From: Scytonema sp. RU_4_4
GTDB lineage: Bacteria > Cyanobacteriota > Cyanobacteriia > Cyanobacteriales > Nostocaceae
NCBI GenBank assembly: GCA_012031965.1
Contig: JAAUSC010000018.1
Location: 1 to 56,124, forward strand
Reading direction: 5' to 3'
DNA length: 56,124 bases
Both the position numbers and the translations under genes were made by a program. Within the stretch, counting starts at the first letter, position 1. Each line of letters begins with the position of its first letter. The notes beneath the pieces are model-generated. The model saw only the letters and a program-made list of their open reading frames with translations, was not told the origin of the DNA and searched no databases. This document shows, piece by piece, positions 1-7,822 of this stretch.

Positions 1-792
1 TTAATAATCCTATTCATTGATTTGGCTAACTAACTTTCTGATATAGCAATTCGATTTTGATTGTGTGAATCATTCGTAGAGACTCTTAACTCTTAACAGG
101 GAAGAAGGAATAAAGGTGTACTGAGTTTTTTAAGCGCAAAGCGCAGGCACTTTCACAAAAATCAAAGAGAAGTCCTATTTTTGATAAATTTTATCAAAAC
201 ATTTTTTATAATTTACGATTTTATTTATTATTTTTTACTCTTGATTATACTGATTTTTACTAGCAGACTACAGGAAAATAAGGAATACTGAAAGGTATTT
301 ATTTTCTAGGAATTGCAAATAATTATCTAGTGCTCATATATGAATTGATTGATGATGGTTTTGAGGGGTGATTTTATCGAATAATCGTATCATTGGATTC
401 ATTTTTTCTATGATTTGCGTTTATTATAGGTCTAGTTGGAAATATAAATAAAGGAGTGTGAGGTATTGCTTTTTAGATAGCGGACATCATCTAGGTGCTA
501 TTGCTGCCTCAACTTATCTAAAAAATAGAGACTTACAATTAATTTTGATGTTGATAAACTCGCTCTCAAAGCCTAAATCGGCTTTGAGAATAAAGAGTTT
601 ATGACTGCTTATACCATCTCGCTCGTTGTGAGTTTCAAGAAAGAAAGTCAAAATCCGCATTTCTAACCTCTCTGTCTTCTAGCACAGGTGCAGCAACATA
701 AGACTTGCTTACCTAAATGGACTATAGAACAAGGGGATTGATAAACTGGATTTAGTATGACTTGTGTATACATCAAGCTATTGTAAAAGATA
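1..792. other. AT-rich region without a supported gene
   Basis: This stretch is AT-rich, with several T and A runs, and I recognise no coding region in it. Its one clear structure is the bulged inverted repeat at 554-602, listed separately. It may be the far upstream region of the small protein gene at 1026, or hold remnants of a gene cut by the window edge. Confidence 0.5.
554..602. repeat. Bulged inverted repeat (stem-loop)
   Basis: The inner stem is TCTCAAAGCC (564-573) paired with GGCTTTGAGA (580-589) around a 6-nt loop. An outer stem pairs ATAAACTC (554-561) with GAGTTTAT (595-602), with a small internal loop between the two. No U-run follows on either strand, so it is not a standard terminator. 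Its role is unknown. Confidence 0.6.
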
Positions 793-990
793 GTGCTGTC
801 ACTTTATTTTTTATTTCCAACAACAACAATTGTCAAACAAACTGCAATACGACAAATTGTTGGTTTGTTGAAACAAAGAGTGTATCTATTCAAAAACTAT
901 TCGGATATTCCGTGTAGTGGTATTGGTGCTTTCTATGATAACGAAACTCAGGAATTTTTAGAAAGAAAGACTTACTTTCTGCAATGGTAA
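793..990 (+). CDS. Weak small ORF, possibly a gene remnant
   Basis: A 65-codon reading frame opening with GTG. I recognise no family. The second half (…DIPCSGIGAFYDNETQEF…) has the composition of a real soluble protein, while the first part looks less convincing. There is no good Shine-Dalgarno sequence before the GTG. It ends 35 bases before the ATG of the small protein gene at 1026 on the same strand, so the two could be co-transcribed if it is real. It could equally be the 3' remnant of a longer gene whose 5' part has decayed. Low confidence. Confidence 0.2.
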   Translation: MLSLYFLFPTTTIVKQTAIRQIVGLLKQRVYLFKNYSDIPCSGIGAFYDNETQEFLERKTYFLQW

Positions 991-1025
991 TTGGAAAATA
1001 GTGAGAGCAATTGAGAGACAAGGAG

Positions 1026-1397
1026 ATGAAAAGGAAGCATTTTTTTCATGAAGAAGATTCACACCCTGTTCAACTGACATCAGCAGATATCATGCTACGG
1101 CAGCAACTAGAGTATTCTATCAGCAGATACTTTTATGAAGGGTGCGATCGCAACATCCAAGATTTATTGTCTAATTGTCGGTGGTACGTAACTACCCACC
1201 TGAGTACTTTGACTTTGGTCGTTGAATGTCCAGATCAAGTGACGAACTGGCGTGTGTTACAGAACCTTGTCAGGATGGCTGCATTGCTACACCAAATTGT
1301 CAGCAATGCAAAAATTCGCGTCTGTCCTCCCAAGAGTCAAGGAATGCCTTTTGAAATGAGAGTAGATGAGCTATCAGTTTACCGAGATTTGGCTTAA
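1026..1397 (+). CDS. Small conserved-looking hypothetical protein
   Basis: I do not recognise a family. The protein is about 123 residues, soluble, without a signal peptide or membrane segment. It has a charged N-terminus (MKRKHFFHEED), then a mixed helical body and a hydrophobic strand-like run (STLTLVVECP) followed by a helix (NLVRMAALLHQIV). ATG at 1026 is chosen over TTG at 1011; AGGAG lies directly before this ATG, which is closer than usual, so the TTG remains possible. The gene converges on the histidine kinase gene, with stop codons only about 5 bp apart, so the two transcripts probably overlap at their 3' ends. The codon pattern suggests a real gene, but function cannot be assigned. 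Confidence 0.6.
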   Translation: MKRKHFFHEEDSHPVQLTSADIMLRQQLEYSISRYFYEGCDRNIQDLLSNCRWYVTTHLSTLTLVVECPDQVTNWRVLQNLVRMAALLHQIVSNAKIRVCPPKSQGMPFEMRVDELSVYRDLA

Positions 1398-1402
1398 GCT
1401 GA

Positions 1403-2365
1403 CTAAGACAAACTCATCGGTAAGCGCACCTGAAATCTAGTATCTCCTGGCTGTGACAACACCCGAATATCACCTTGATGCTGTTCTACAACAATACGGT
1501 AGACAATGTGCAAACCTAACCCAGTTCCCTCACCAACTCCTTTGGTTGTAAAAAATGGCTCAAAAATATGAGACCGAACTTCTGGGGGAATTCCAGGACC
1601 ATTGTCAGCAATCTCCACGAGCAAAAAGTCACTTTCGCAACTCGTGCGAATCCAGATTTGACCATTTTGTTCATGAATAGCATCAATGGCATTATCAATC
1701 AAATTCGTCCAGACTTGATTGAGTTCTCTACCGTAAGCACTGATAAGCGGTACTTCACAGTCATACTCCCGCGTGAGAATGAATTTTAGTTGTTCTTTAG
1801 ATAGTAAATTGAGTTGTAAAGCCTGAGTTTGCAAATTTTGAAAATTCTTGCGCAATTGACTAGCTGCTCGTTGCGCCGCCGCCCCTGGGTTATTCAATTC
1901 ATGTGCTAAACCTGCTGACATTTTACCTAGTGCTGCCATTTTTTCTTGCTGTCGTAGTTGCGCTTCTACGTCTTTAGTTCGTCCTGCCATAGCAGTGAGA
2001 ATCACGCCAGCAATAGGTGAACATTCAATGAGGAGATGTCTAAAGGTTTCAACGTCTATTTGTAAAACGCGACTGGGTGCGATCGCATGGGCGTTGGCGA
2101 TCGCACCCGAACCTGTCAGCATCGAAAGTTCGCCCATAAATTCACCACGACGATGAATAGCCAGCACTTTTGTTTCAGCGCCAACTTGCTTAGTAATTTC
2201 AACTTCGCCTTCTAAAACAACATAAAAATGATATTTTGAGTCACCTTCACTAAACAGCACATCGCCCACATTCAGTTGTATTTCTTTCCCAAACTGCTTC
2301 ATTTCATCCAAAGCATCATCTGGCAATTTCGGAAACAGCGTCATTTGATTTGGGTCGTGCAGCAT
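1403..2365 (-). CDS. cNMP-binding-domain sensor histidine kinase with internal deletion
   Basis: Residues about 10-130 form a cyclic-nucleotide-binding-like beta barrel (GDVLFSEGD, GEFMGELSMLTG). Kinase blocks follow: H-box AGLAHELNNP with phospho-acceptor H155, N-box NLIDNAIDAI, G1 DNGPGI, F-box FEPFFTTK and G2 GTGLGL. This is the kinase type normally paired with response-regulator/thioredoxin-reductase fusions, and such a fusion lies upstream on the same strand at 3287-4951. Family members that I recall carry roughly 130-140 more residues between the first DHp helix and the strand leading to the N-box. Here …EQLKFI runs straight into LTREYDCEVP near residue 196, so the second dimerisation helix appears absent. 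The frame is otherwise open. AAGGAG lies 7 nt before the ATG. It is probably cytoplasmic, and whether it still phosphorylates is uncertain. Confidence 0.85.
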   Translation of the reverse strand: MLHDPNQMTLFPKLPDDALDEMKQFGKEIQLNVGDVLFSEGDSKYHFYVVLEGEVEITKQVGAETKVLAIHRRGEFMGELSMLTGSGAIANAHAIAPSRVLQIDVETFRHLLIECSPIAGVILTAMAGRTKDVEAQLRQQEKMAALGKMSAGLAHELNNPGAAAQRAASQLRKNFQNLQTQALQLNLLSKEQLKFILTREYDCEVPLISAYGRELNQVWTNLIDNAIDAIHEQNGQIWIRTSCESDFLLVEIADNGPGIPPEVRSHIFEPFFTTKGVGEGTGLGLHIVYRIVVEQHQGDIRVLSQPGDTRFQVRLPMSLS

Positions 2366-2416
2366 GGCAACTCCTTATATAGCAATCCTATTTGAGTTGT
2401 GAAAAAGGTTTTGATT

Positions 2417-2570
2417 GAATTAACCGCAGAGGCGCAGAGGAGCCAGTGCGTTGCGGGGGTTTCCCCCGTTGTAGCATCTGGCGTGGCGCAGAGGAGGAAA
2501 AGAGAGAGTTGAGCGCTAAGGCGCACGCTCCGCTAACACGAATGATTTAGGACTGCTATATTAAATTTAT
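2417..2570. repeat. Composite interspersed repeat upstream of the kinase
   Basis: This contains GCAGAGGCGCAGAGG and the quasi-palindrome GCGGGGGTTTCCCCCG, then GCGCACGCTCCGCTAACACG and a GATTTAGGACTGCTATA tail. CACGCTCCGCTAAC (2524-2537) recurs exactly at 54312-54325 inside the Nudix gene, and a similar GATTTAGGACTG tail occurs near 17700. These look like non-coding cyanobacterial interspersed repeats. Confidence 0.7.
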
Positions 2571-2586
2571 ATTTAATAATTGCTAC

Positions 2587-2972
2587 CTACCATAGCCGTT
2601 CAATAGGATAGGAATCAAAGGCTGAATCAATACTCAAAATAGGTATTTTTTCAACGATAGATTGTGAAATTAAAAGTCTATCAAATGGGTCTCTATGGTA
2701 AAGTGGTAGCGTTGCAACAACAGCAAGGTGGTCTATTTTGATGTCTAGTAAACTGAAGTCATTAAGATTGAGTAGCTGTGTGATAAACACCTCAATGGTA
2801 GATGAAAACTCAGCTTGCCTGTACTTTGTTTAATCGCCATCTCCCAGAGACTAGCTGTACTTAGCAGCTTTTCGTTATCTTCATTCTCAATTAGCACCCT
2901 TACTTGGTTGCTGATTTTTGTATTGCCTGTAAAAAACCAAATGAACGTGTGAGTATCCAGCAGCAGCCTCAT
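2587..2972 (-). pseudogene. VapC-type PIN-domain toxin, frameshifted
   Basis: A PIN-domain ribonuclease toxin read in two frames. Residues 1 to about 59 (MRLLLDTHTFIWF…STASLWEMAIKQ…LPL) lie in one frame. The rest (…VFITQLLNLNDFSLL…LPLYHRDPFDRLLISQ…IPILSIDSAFDSYPI…) lies in another. Joined, they give a full-length PIN protein of about 128 residues with the usual acidic residues (D6, the E of LWEMA, D of DPFDR, D of SIDSAFD). A single missing base near 2793/2794 breaks the frame. Its ATG overlaps the antitoxin stop (TAATG), the usual toxin-antitoxin coupling. Either the toxin has been inactivated or this is a one-base sequence error. Confidence 0.8.
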
Positions 2973-3202
2973 TACATATAATCCTTAAAGTCTTCTAGCG
3001 GTTCATCAAAATCATCTGATACTGTAATCAAGCCTTTAGCACTCCCAAACAGCGAACGACGTTCAGATGATACAGGAGTTAATTTGACAACAGGTTGATT
3101 GTCTTTTGTAATGACTATTTCTTCGCCACTCATAGCCGCTTCAATTAATTCCGGCAAATGTTTTGATGCTTCAGCGAGAGTTATTTCTTGCATGGTTGTC
3201 AC
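2972..3202 (-). CDS. Phd/YefM-family antitoxin
   Basis: A 76-residue antitoxin of the Phd/YefM type. The N-terminal DNA-binding part holds the typical ITLAEASKHLPELIEAAMSGEEIVITKDNQPVVKL pattern, described here in two pieces: ITLAEASKHLPELIEAA, then GEEIVITKDNQPVVKL. The acidic C-terminal tail (SDDFDEPLEDFKDYM) is the usual toxin-wrapping segment. It precedes the PIN toxin and overlaps it by one base, so the pair forms one operon, which antitoxins of this class normally autoregulate. AGAAAGAAGAGGTG before the ATG provides a plausible ribosome site. The module sits between two genes that normally act together, the redox response regulator and its kinase, which suggests it arrived as a mobile cassette. 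The antitoxin reading frame is intact although its toxin is not. Confidence 0.88.
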   Translation of the reverse strand: MTTMQEITLAEASKHLPELIEAAMSGEEIVITKDNQPVVKLTPVSSERRSLFGSAKGLITVSDDFDEPLEDFKDYM

Positions 3203-3286
3203 CTCTTCTTTCTAATTCAATGTTGACATCAATTCAGTTAACTGTTCATTGATACCTGATAACTGTTCACTGATAACTGATTGCTA

Positions 3287-4951
3287 TCACAACACGTTGC
3301 TTAGATATCGATGGACAAACTGAACGCAAATTGAACCCTCACCCACGCCGGAAGCAACTCGCTTGACTGAACCATGACGCACGTCACCCACTGCAAAAAC
3401 TCCAGGGATGTTCGTTTCTAGTAAAAAGGGATCGCGTTCTAATGTCCATCCCTTGATACGTTCTCCATCTTTGTGCAAGTCTGGACCTGTTATGATGTAC
3501 CCACGTTCATCTCGTTCAATGACGCCATCTAACCATTCAGTGCGGGGAACTGCGCCAATAAAAATAAACAATGATGTTGCAGGAACTGTTTGTGTTTCAC
3601 CTGTTAAAGAATTGTGAATAGTAATTGCTTCTAAACTTGTTTCTCCTTTTGCCTCTCTCACACTAGTATGTGTCTTGACTGTGATATTGGGTGTTTCTGC
3701 AATTTGGTCAATCAGATACTGAGACATACTTATAGTCAAGGAGTCGCCACGCACCAACATCGTCACATGCTTGGCGTACCGAGAAAAGTACATCGCAGCT
3801 TGTCCTGCTGAGTTTGCCCCACCCACAATGTAAACTTCTTCACCTTTGCAACTCATTGCTTCAGCCTGTGCAGCACCGTAGTAGACCCCTGCACCAGTCA
3901 AACGGTTAAGTCCAGGAACATCCAGCCGCCGCCACGACACACCCAGCGCTAAGATCATGGCGTGACAACTGATTTCGCTATCATCTCCCAGTTGCACAAT
4001 TCGATACTGGTCTTCTAAGCGAATACCCGTAACATCTTGTGGGGTAAGAATTTCTACACCAAAGCGTCTTGCCTGTGTAACTGCACGCCGTGCCAAATCG
4101 CCTCCACTTAAGCCTGTGGGAAACCCAAGGTAATTTTCAATACGTGAACTCGTCCCAGCTTGTCCTCCTGGGGCTTCACGTTCAATCATCACCGTACGTA
4201 GCCCTTCTGATGCACCATACACCGCAGCTGCCAAGCCAGCAGGACCACCACCAACGATAATCAAATCATAAAATGGCTTTTCTGCTTGAGTTCGCAGCCC
4301 AATTTTCTCAGCAACTTGCAGGTTTGTTGGCTGCATGACATGGGAACCGTCTGCAAAGAGGACGAGAGGTAGGTGCAAGCGATCGCATTCAGCGTATTCT
4401 GCAAGTTTTTGTGCTTCTTCTGATAATTCAATATCCAGCCACTGATAAGGCACTTGATTTCGTGCCAAGAAATCTTTCACTTGATGAGAATGGGGGGACC
4501 AACGGTTACCAATGACACGAATCCCTTCAAACGGTGGGTGAAAGGTTGCTTGCCAGTCATCAAGTAAATCGTCCAGCACTGGATACAAGCGTTCTTCTGG
4601 TGGATCCCACGGCTTCATTAAGTAGTAATCGATTTTTGTGTTGTTGATGGCACGGATGGCGGCATCGGTATCTGCGTAGGCGGTGAGTAAAGCACGTTTC
4701 GCATCTGGGAACATTGACATAGCTTGTTCCAAAAACTCCACACCAGACATATGTGGCATGCGTTGATCGACAAGAAACAGCGACACTGGCTGATTGCGGA
4801 GTTTGAGTTGTTCCAAGGCTTCCAGAGCACTGGCACCGGAGTCGGCGCGGATAATTCGGAAGCGATCGCCATATTCCTGCCGTAGATCCCGCGCCACGGC
4901 TTGCAAAACTTCTGGGTCATCGTCAACCGTTATGATGACAGGTTTAGCCAT
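3287..4951 (-). CDS. Response regulator fused to thioredoxin-reductase-like flavoprotein
   Basis: Residues 1-125 are a receiver domain (VDDD near residue 10, phospho-acceptor D62 in FLVDQRMPHMSG, conserved K in YLMKPWD). Residues about 145-215 resemble a glutaredoxin/GST-N fold (GIRVIGNRWSPHSHQVKDFL…VPYQWLDIE) but lack its CxxC. Residues about 225-554 are a thioredoxin-reductase-like FAD/NAD(P) oxidoreductase with FAD motif VGGGPAGLAAAVYG, NAD(P) motif VGGANSAGQAAMYF and the C-terminal FAVGDVRHGSVKRVASGVGEG. The CxxC expected between the FAD and NADPH motifs is missing (GVYYGAAQAEAMSCKG), so it probably does not reduce thioredoxin in the classical way. GGGAGG lies 13 nt before the ATG. The likely partner is the kinase at 1403-2365. 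Signalling by flavin redox state is an inference. Confidence 0.9.
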   Translation of the reverse strand: MAKPVIITVDDDPEVLQAVARDLRQEYGDRFRIIRADSGASALEALEQLKLRNQPVSLFLVDQRMPHMSGVEFLEQAMSMFPDAKRALLTAYADTDAAIRAINNTKIDYYLMKPWDPPEERLYPVLDDLLDDWQATFHPPFEGIRVIGNRWSPHSHQVKDFLARNQVPYQWLDIELSEEAQKLAEYAECDRLHLPLVLFADGSHVMQPTNLQVAEKIGLRTQAEKPFYDLIIVGGGPAGLAAAVYGASEGLRTVMIEREAPGGQAGTSSRIENYLGFPTGLSGGDLARRAVTQARRFGVEILTPQDVTGIRLEDQYRIVQLGDDSEISCHAMILALGVSWRRLDVPGLNRLTGAGVYYGAAQAEAMSCKGEEVYIVGGANSAGQAAMYFSRYAKHVTMLVRGDSLTISMSQYLIDQIAETPNITVKTHTSVREAKGETSLEAITIHNSLTGETQTVPATSLFIFIGAVPRTEWLDGVIERDERGYIITGPDLHKDGERIKGWTLERDPFLLETNIPGVFAVGDVRHGSVKRVASGVGEGSICVQFVHRYLSNVL

Positions 4952-5052
4952 AGCGCTTCGGTGACCTCCCTTGTTTAATTGCTGGTTTTTTATATATCAC
5001 ACAAGAAACTCATAATTCCAAAGCCAACAACTATCGAAAGTATCTTCATTTC

Positions 5053-5993
5053 TCAGTCAACGACTTGCAAGACAATTTTGCCGCGCGTGCGACCGCTCTG
5101 ACTCATCTCTGTGCCTGTCGCGCCTCGTTCAGTGGCAGTACCGTTTCTACATAGGGCTTGAGTTTTCCGGAGTCTACAAGCGCGGTGATCTCGTCCAGTT
5201 GTGCTGCGTTGGGTTGAACGCCAATCATGGCGCTTCGCACACCGTGACTGGCAGCTGTTTGTTGTGACAGGGGAGAGACGATAGAGACAAGAAATCCATC
5301 TTTTCGCAATACACCAAAGGAGCGCTCTTGAGTGTCGCCGCCAATTGTGTCTAAAACAACATCCAAATCTTGCACAGCTGTCTCAAACTTGGTTTTCTGG
5401 TAGTCAATAATTTCATCGACTCCTAGATCGCGGAGAAAGTCGGCATTGCGTGCCGAGGCTGTGCCGATAACGTAAGCATCTTTCGCCTTTGCCAGCTGCA
5501 CCGCCATTGAACCAACTCCACCCGATGCTGCGTGAATCAGTACTCGTTGATTTGCAGATAAATCGGCTGTATCAAACAGTGCTTGCCATGCCGACAGTGC
5601 AGCTACTGGGATGGCGGCTGCTTCAATGAAATCAACAGAGGTAGGCTTTAAAGCAATTTCTGTTGTCTTCGCCACCATAAACTCGGCATAAGCACCATCA
5701 CGGAACAAGCTTGTATAGCCATAGACCGCATCACCAGGTTGGAACTGCTCGACTTGAGAACCAGTTCCTTCAATGGTTCCAGCGACATCCCAACCGAGAA
5801 TAAAAGGTAAGTGGCGCTTGAACCTGTCTTTGCCATAGCCGTTACGAATTTTCCAGTCAACTGGATTGACACTTGCGGCATAAATGCGAATTAAAACTTC
5901 ATCCTCTGCTGGTTCCGGTCGTGGTGCATCTTCGTAAACTAAGGTTTCAGGTCCACCATGCGTATGAATGCGTACTGCTTTCATTGTTACCAT
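5053..5993 (-). pseudogene. Zinc-independent quinone oxidoreductase (MDR family), C-terminal frameshift
   Basis: An NADPH-dependent quinone-oxidoreductase-like protein of the medium-chain dehydrogenase superfamily, without zinc-ligand cysteines. It has the GroES-like N-terminus (MKAVRIHTHGGPETLVYEDA, PVDWKIRNGYGK, LGWDVAGTIE) and the Rossmann motif ASGGVGSMAVQLAKA. The open frame stops after …LPLNEARQAQR at 5103. A shift of one base continues as EMSQSGRTRGKIVLQVVD to a stop at 5053-5055, which is the normal family C-terminus. One base appears missing near 5110. The last strand would be replaced if this is real, so the protein may still fold. GAAGGA precedes the GTTACC-rich start, and ATG at 5984 is an alternative. 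A sequencing error is possible. Confidence 0.8.
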
Positions 5994-6249
5994 TTTGTGT
6001 TATTCCTTCAAAGTCAGTTTGTAATGAATTCAAGTTAATTGACTTCGTTTCCTTTTGTTTGACAAGAAAGCTGTAAATCAAACCAAAACACATAAAAGAG
6101 ATTGGCAAATGTTTGAAGCTGCTGTCTTTCATGTTCTTGCGGAAAATGTTCTCATCTTGCTAAAACTTGACGAATAGAATTGCTTCCACCTATTTTTTTG
6201 GTATCGGATCAAGATTTGCTGAGTAAGTTCTAAGTACGTCTTTCCTTAA

Positions 6250-7455
6250 TTACAAGCAAGTGCAATACCTGAAAATCACAAGAGTAAGAATTGCAAACCC
6301 TACACCTGCATAAAATACGCTATTTATACCTCCTAAACTAAAAGCGACAAGCATCACTAGGGGTCCAAGAGTTTGACCTAAGCCAAAAAATGTTCCGTTA
6401 ACAGAGAGAATTGTAGCTAGATATTCTCTGGGTGCAATCTCCGTCAAACGAGTTTGGATACTAGGAGCACCAATCCCTATACCAATGCCAAAAATAGTGG
6501 TTGGAATCAGTAGTAACCAGACACTTGGTGTTAGGGGTGGTATGAGGGGAACTGTCAATAGAGCAAGAGCATACAAAACAAAAGATGCTCTAATTAAAGT
6601 TGTCGTATGAAATTTTTTCGTCAACCTTCCTAGTTGCGAAGATGTAATCACAATTGCAATAGAAACACTAGAGAGGATAAATCCAATGATGGCAGCAGGT
6701 GCTTTGAAAGTATCGTTTATTAATTGAGGTAAATAAGTGATGTAAGCTCCGTAGAGAAGAACAAAGTTAGCAGCACTGCCAATAAAAAGTCCAGCCAACT
6801 TACGATTCTTCAAAGCTTGTACTGCATTTTGCAAATACTCTCGAAGATTTCTTTGTCCTTGTGGTTCTGAATTCTTTAATAAAAATAACGCCACCAATCC
6901 AATAGGAATCGCTAAAATGGGTAACAAAAACGGGTAATACCAGCCGAAAGTTGCCAATAAACCGCCAATAATAGGATAAACAGCTGTACCAGTGCTTGTG
7001 ATGCTGGTATTGTAACCTATTGCTGTTGTGCGTTTGCCGCCTGCATATAAATCTCCAATTAAGGTAATGCTGAGAGATAGCAAAGGAGCAGCACCGATTC
7101 CTTGTAAGAAACGCAGCAAGAGTAAAAGGTTAAAATTATGGCTAAAAGCACAAGCAGTCCCCGCAATACCAAATAAAAACAGTGCAGGGATGATAATTTT
7201 TTTTCTACCAAATCTATCAGCAAGGACACCAATTATAGGACCCAAAACGACAGTAGGAAACGTGAAGACTGTAACCAACAATCCTAAATTTTGGGGATCG
7301 ACGTTTAATTCTACAGATAGTTTGGGAAAGACCGGAGTCACACTGGATACTCCAAGAACTGCCATCAAAGAAACTGCACAAATAATGTAGAAGTTTGTAT
7401 CCGTGTACAGATTATTTGGAGATTTTTGCTGGTCATCCAGACTTGTTGGTTGCAT
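6250..7455 (-). CDS. MFS drug/metabolite exporter
   Basis: A major facilitator superfamily transporter of about 401 residues with roughly 12 hydrophobic segments. The loop 2-3 signature is GVLADRFGRKK, and a motif-C-like stretch occurs in TM5. This is a DHA1-type efflux protein arrangement, expected in the plasma membrane and driven by proton exchange. I choose ATG at 7455 (MQPTSLDDQQ) because the upstream extension (MGKAQRRKRRSRR…) is encoded by an interspersed GCGATCGC-rich repeat and adds no membrane segment. The Shine-Dalgarno is weak. Downstream neighbours on the same strand include the quinone oxidoreductase. An Old Yellow Enzyme gene lies upstream. The neighbourhood could be a detoxification set, but no substrate can be read from the sequence. 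Confidence 0.85.
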   Translation of the reverse strand: MQPTSLDDQQKSPNNLYTDTNFYIICAVSLMAVLGVSSVTPVFPKLSVELNVDPQNLGLLVTVFTFPTVVLGPIIGVLADRFGRKKIIIPALFLFGIAGTACAFSHNFNLLLLLRFLQGIGAAPLLSLSITLIGDLYAGGKRTTAIGYNTSITSTGTAVYPIIGGLLATFGWYYPFLLPILAIPIGLVALFLLKNSEPQGQRNLREYLQNAVQALKNRKLAGLFIGSAANFVLLYGAYITYLPQLINDTFKAPAAIIGFILSSVSIAIVITSSQLGRLTKKFHTTTLIRASFVLYALALLTVPLIPPLTPSVWLLLIPTTIFGIGIGIGAPSIQTRLTEIAPREYLATILSVNGTFFGLGQTLGPLVMLVAFSLGGINSVFYAGVGFAILTLVIFRYCTCL

Positions 7456-7822
7456 AAAAATTATCTTTTTGTTAAATGTTATCGCTAGTCTGCGCGATCG
7501 CCGCTTGCGGCGCTGGGCTTTGCCCAATCGCGCTTTTTACGCTAGACCAGAAACCAATTAAAGTGAAGGCTAGTGGAATGAGCGATGTGATGCGTAAGTG
7601 ATGCGTGAGTGAAGCATGATTCCTCTGATACAAAAAATCTGTATGTAAAGAATGCAGTGTGATTTTCATTTAAACAATATGTGAAAATAAACATGGTTTT
7701 ACATGGTTTTAATGAATTTTTTGTTAAGAAGCCAGAAGTCAAGACAATCTGACGGGCAATGGACTGCCCGTTACACAAAATCCCCAAACCGGCTTCTGGC
7801 TCCTAATTCCTGACGTTCCTGA
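7456..7822. repeat. Intergenic repeats between MFS and OYE genes
   Basis: 7490-7540 holds a GC-rich quasi-palindromic repeat (GCGCGATCGCCGCTTGCGGC… then GGGCTTTGCCCAATCGCGC). 7575-7620 has near-repeats of GTGATGCGT and GAGTGA. The remainder is AT-rich, with a duplicated ACATGGTTTT at about 7692-7711. No coding sequence is supported here. Confidence 0.5.

Noticed and set aside
4618-4926. 102-codon minus-strand frame
   Set aside because: It is a shifted-frame shadow of the receiver domain of the response regulator/thioredoxin-reductase gene.
7472-7787. Two minus-strand frames upstream of the MFS gene
   Set aside because: They overlap interspersed repeats and each other in different frames, with no ribosome site or recognisable product.
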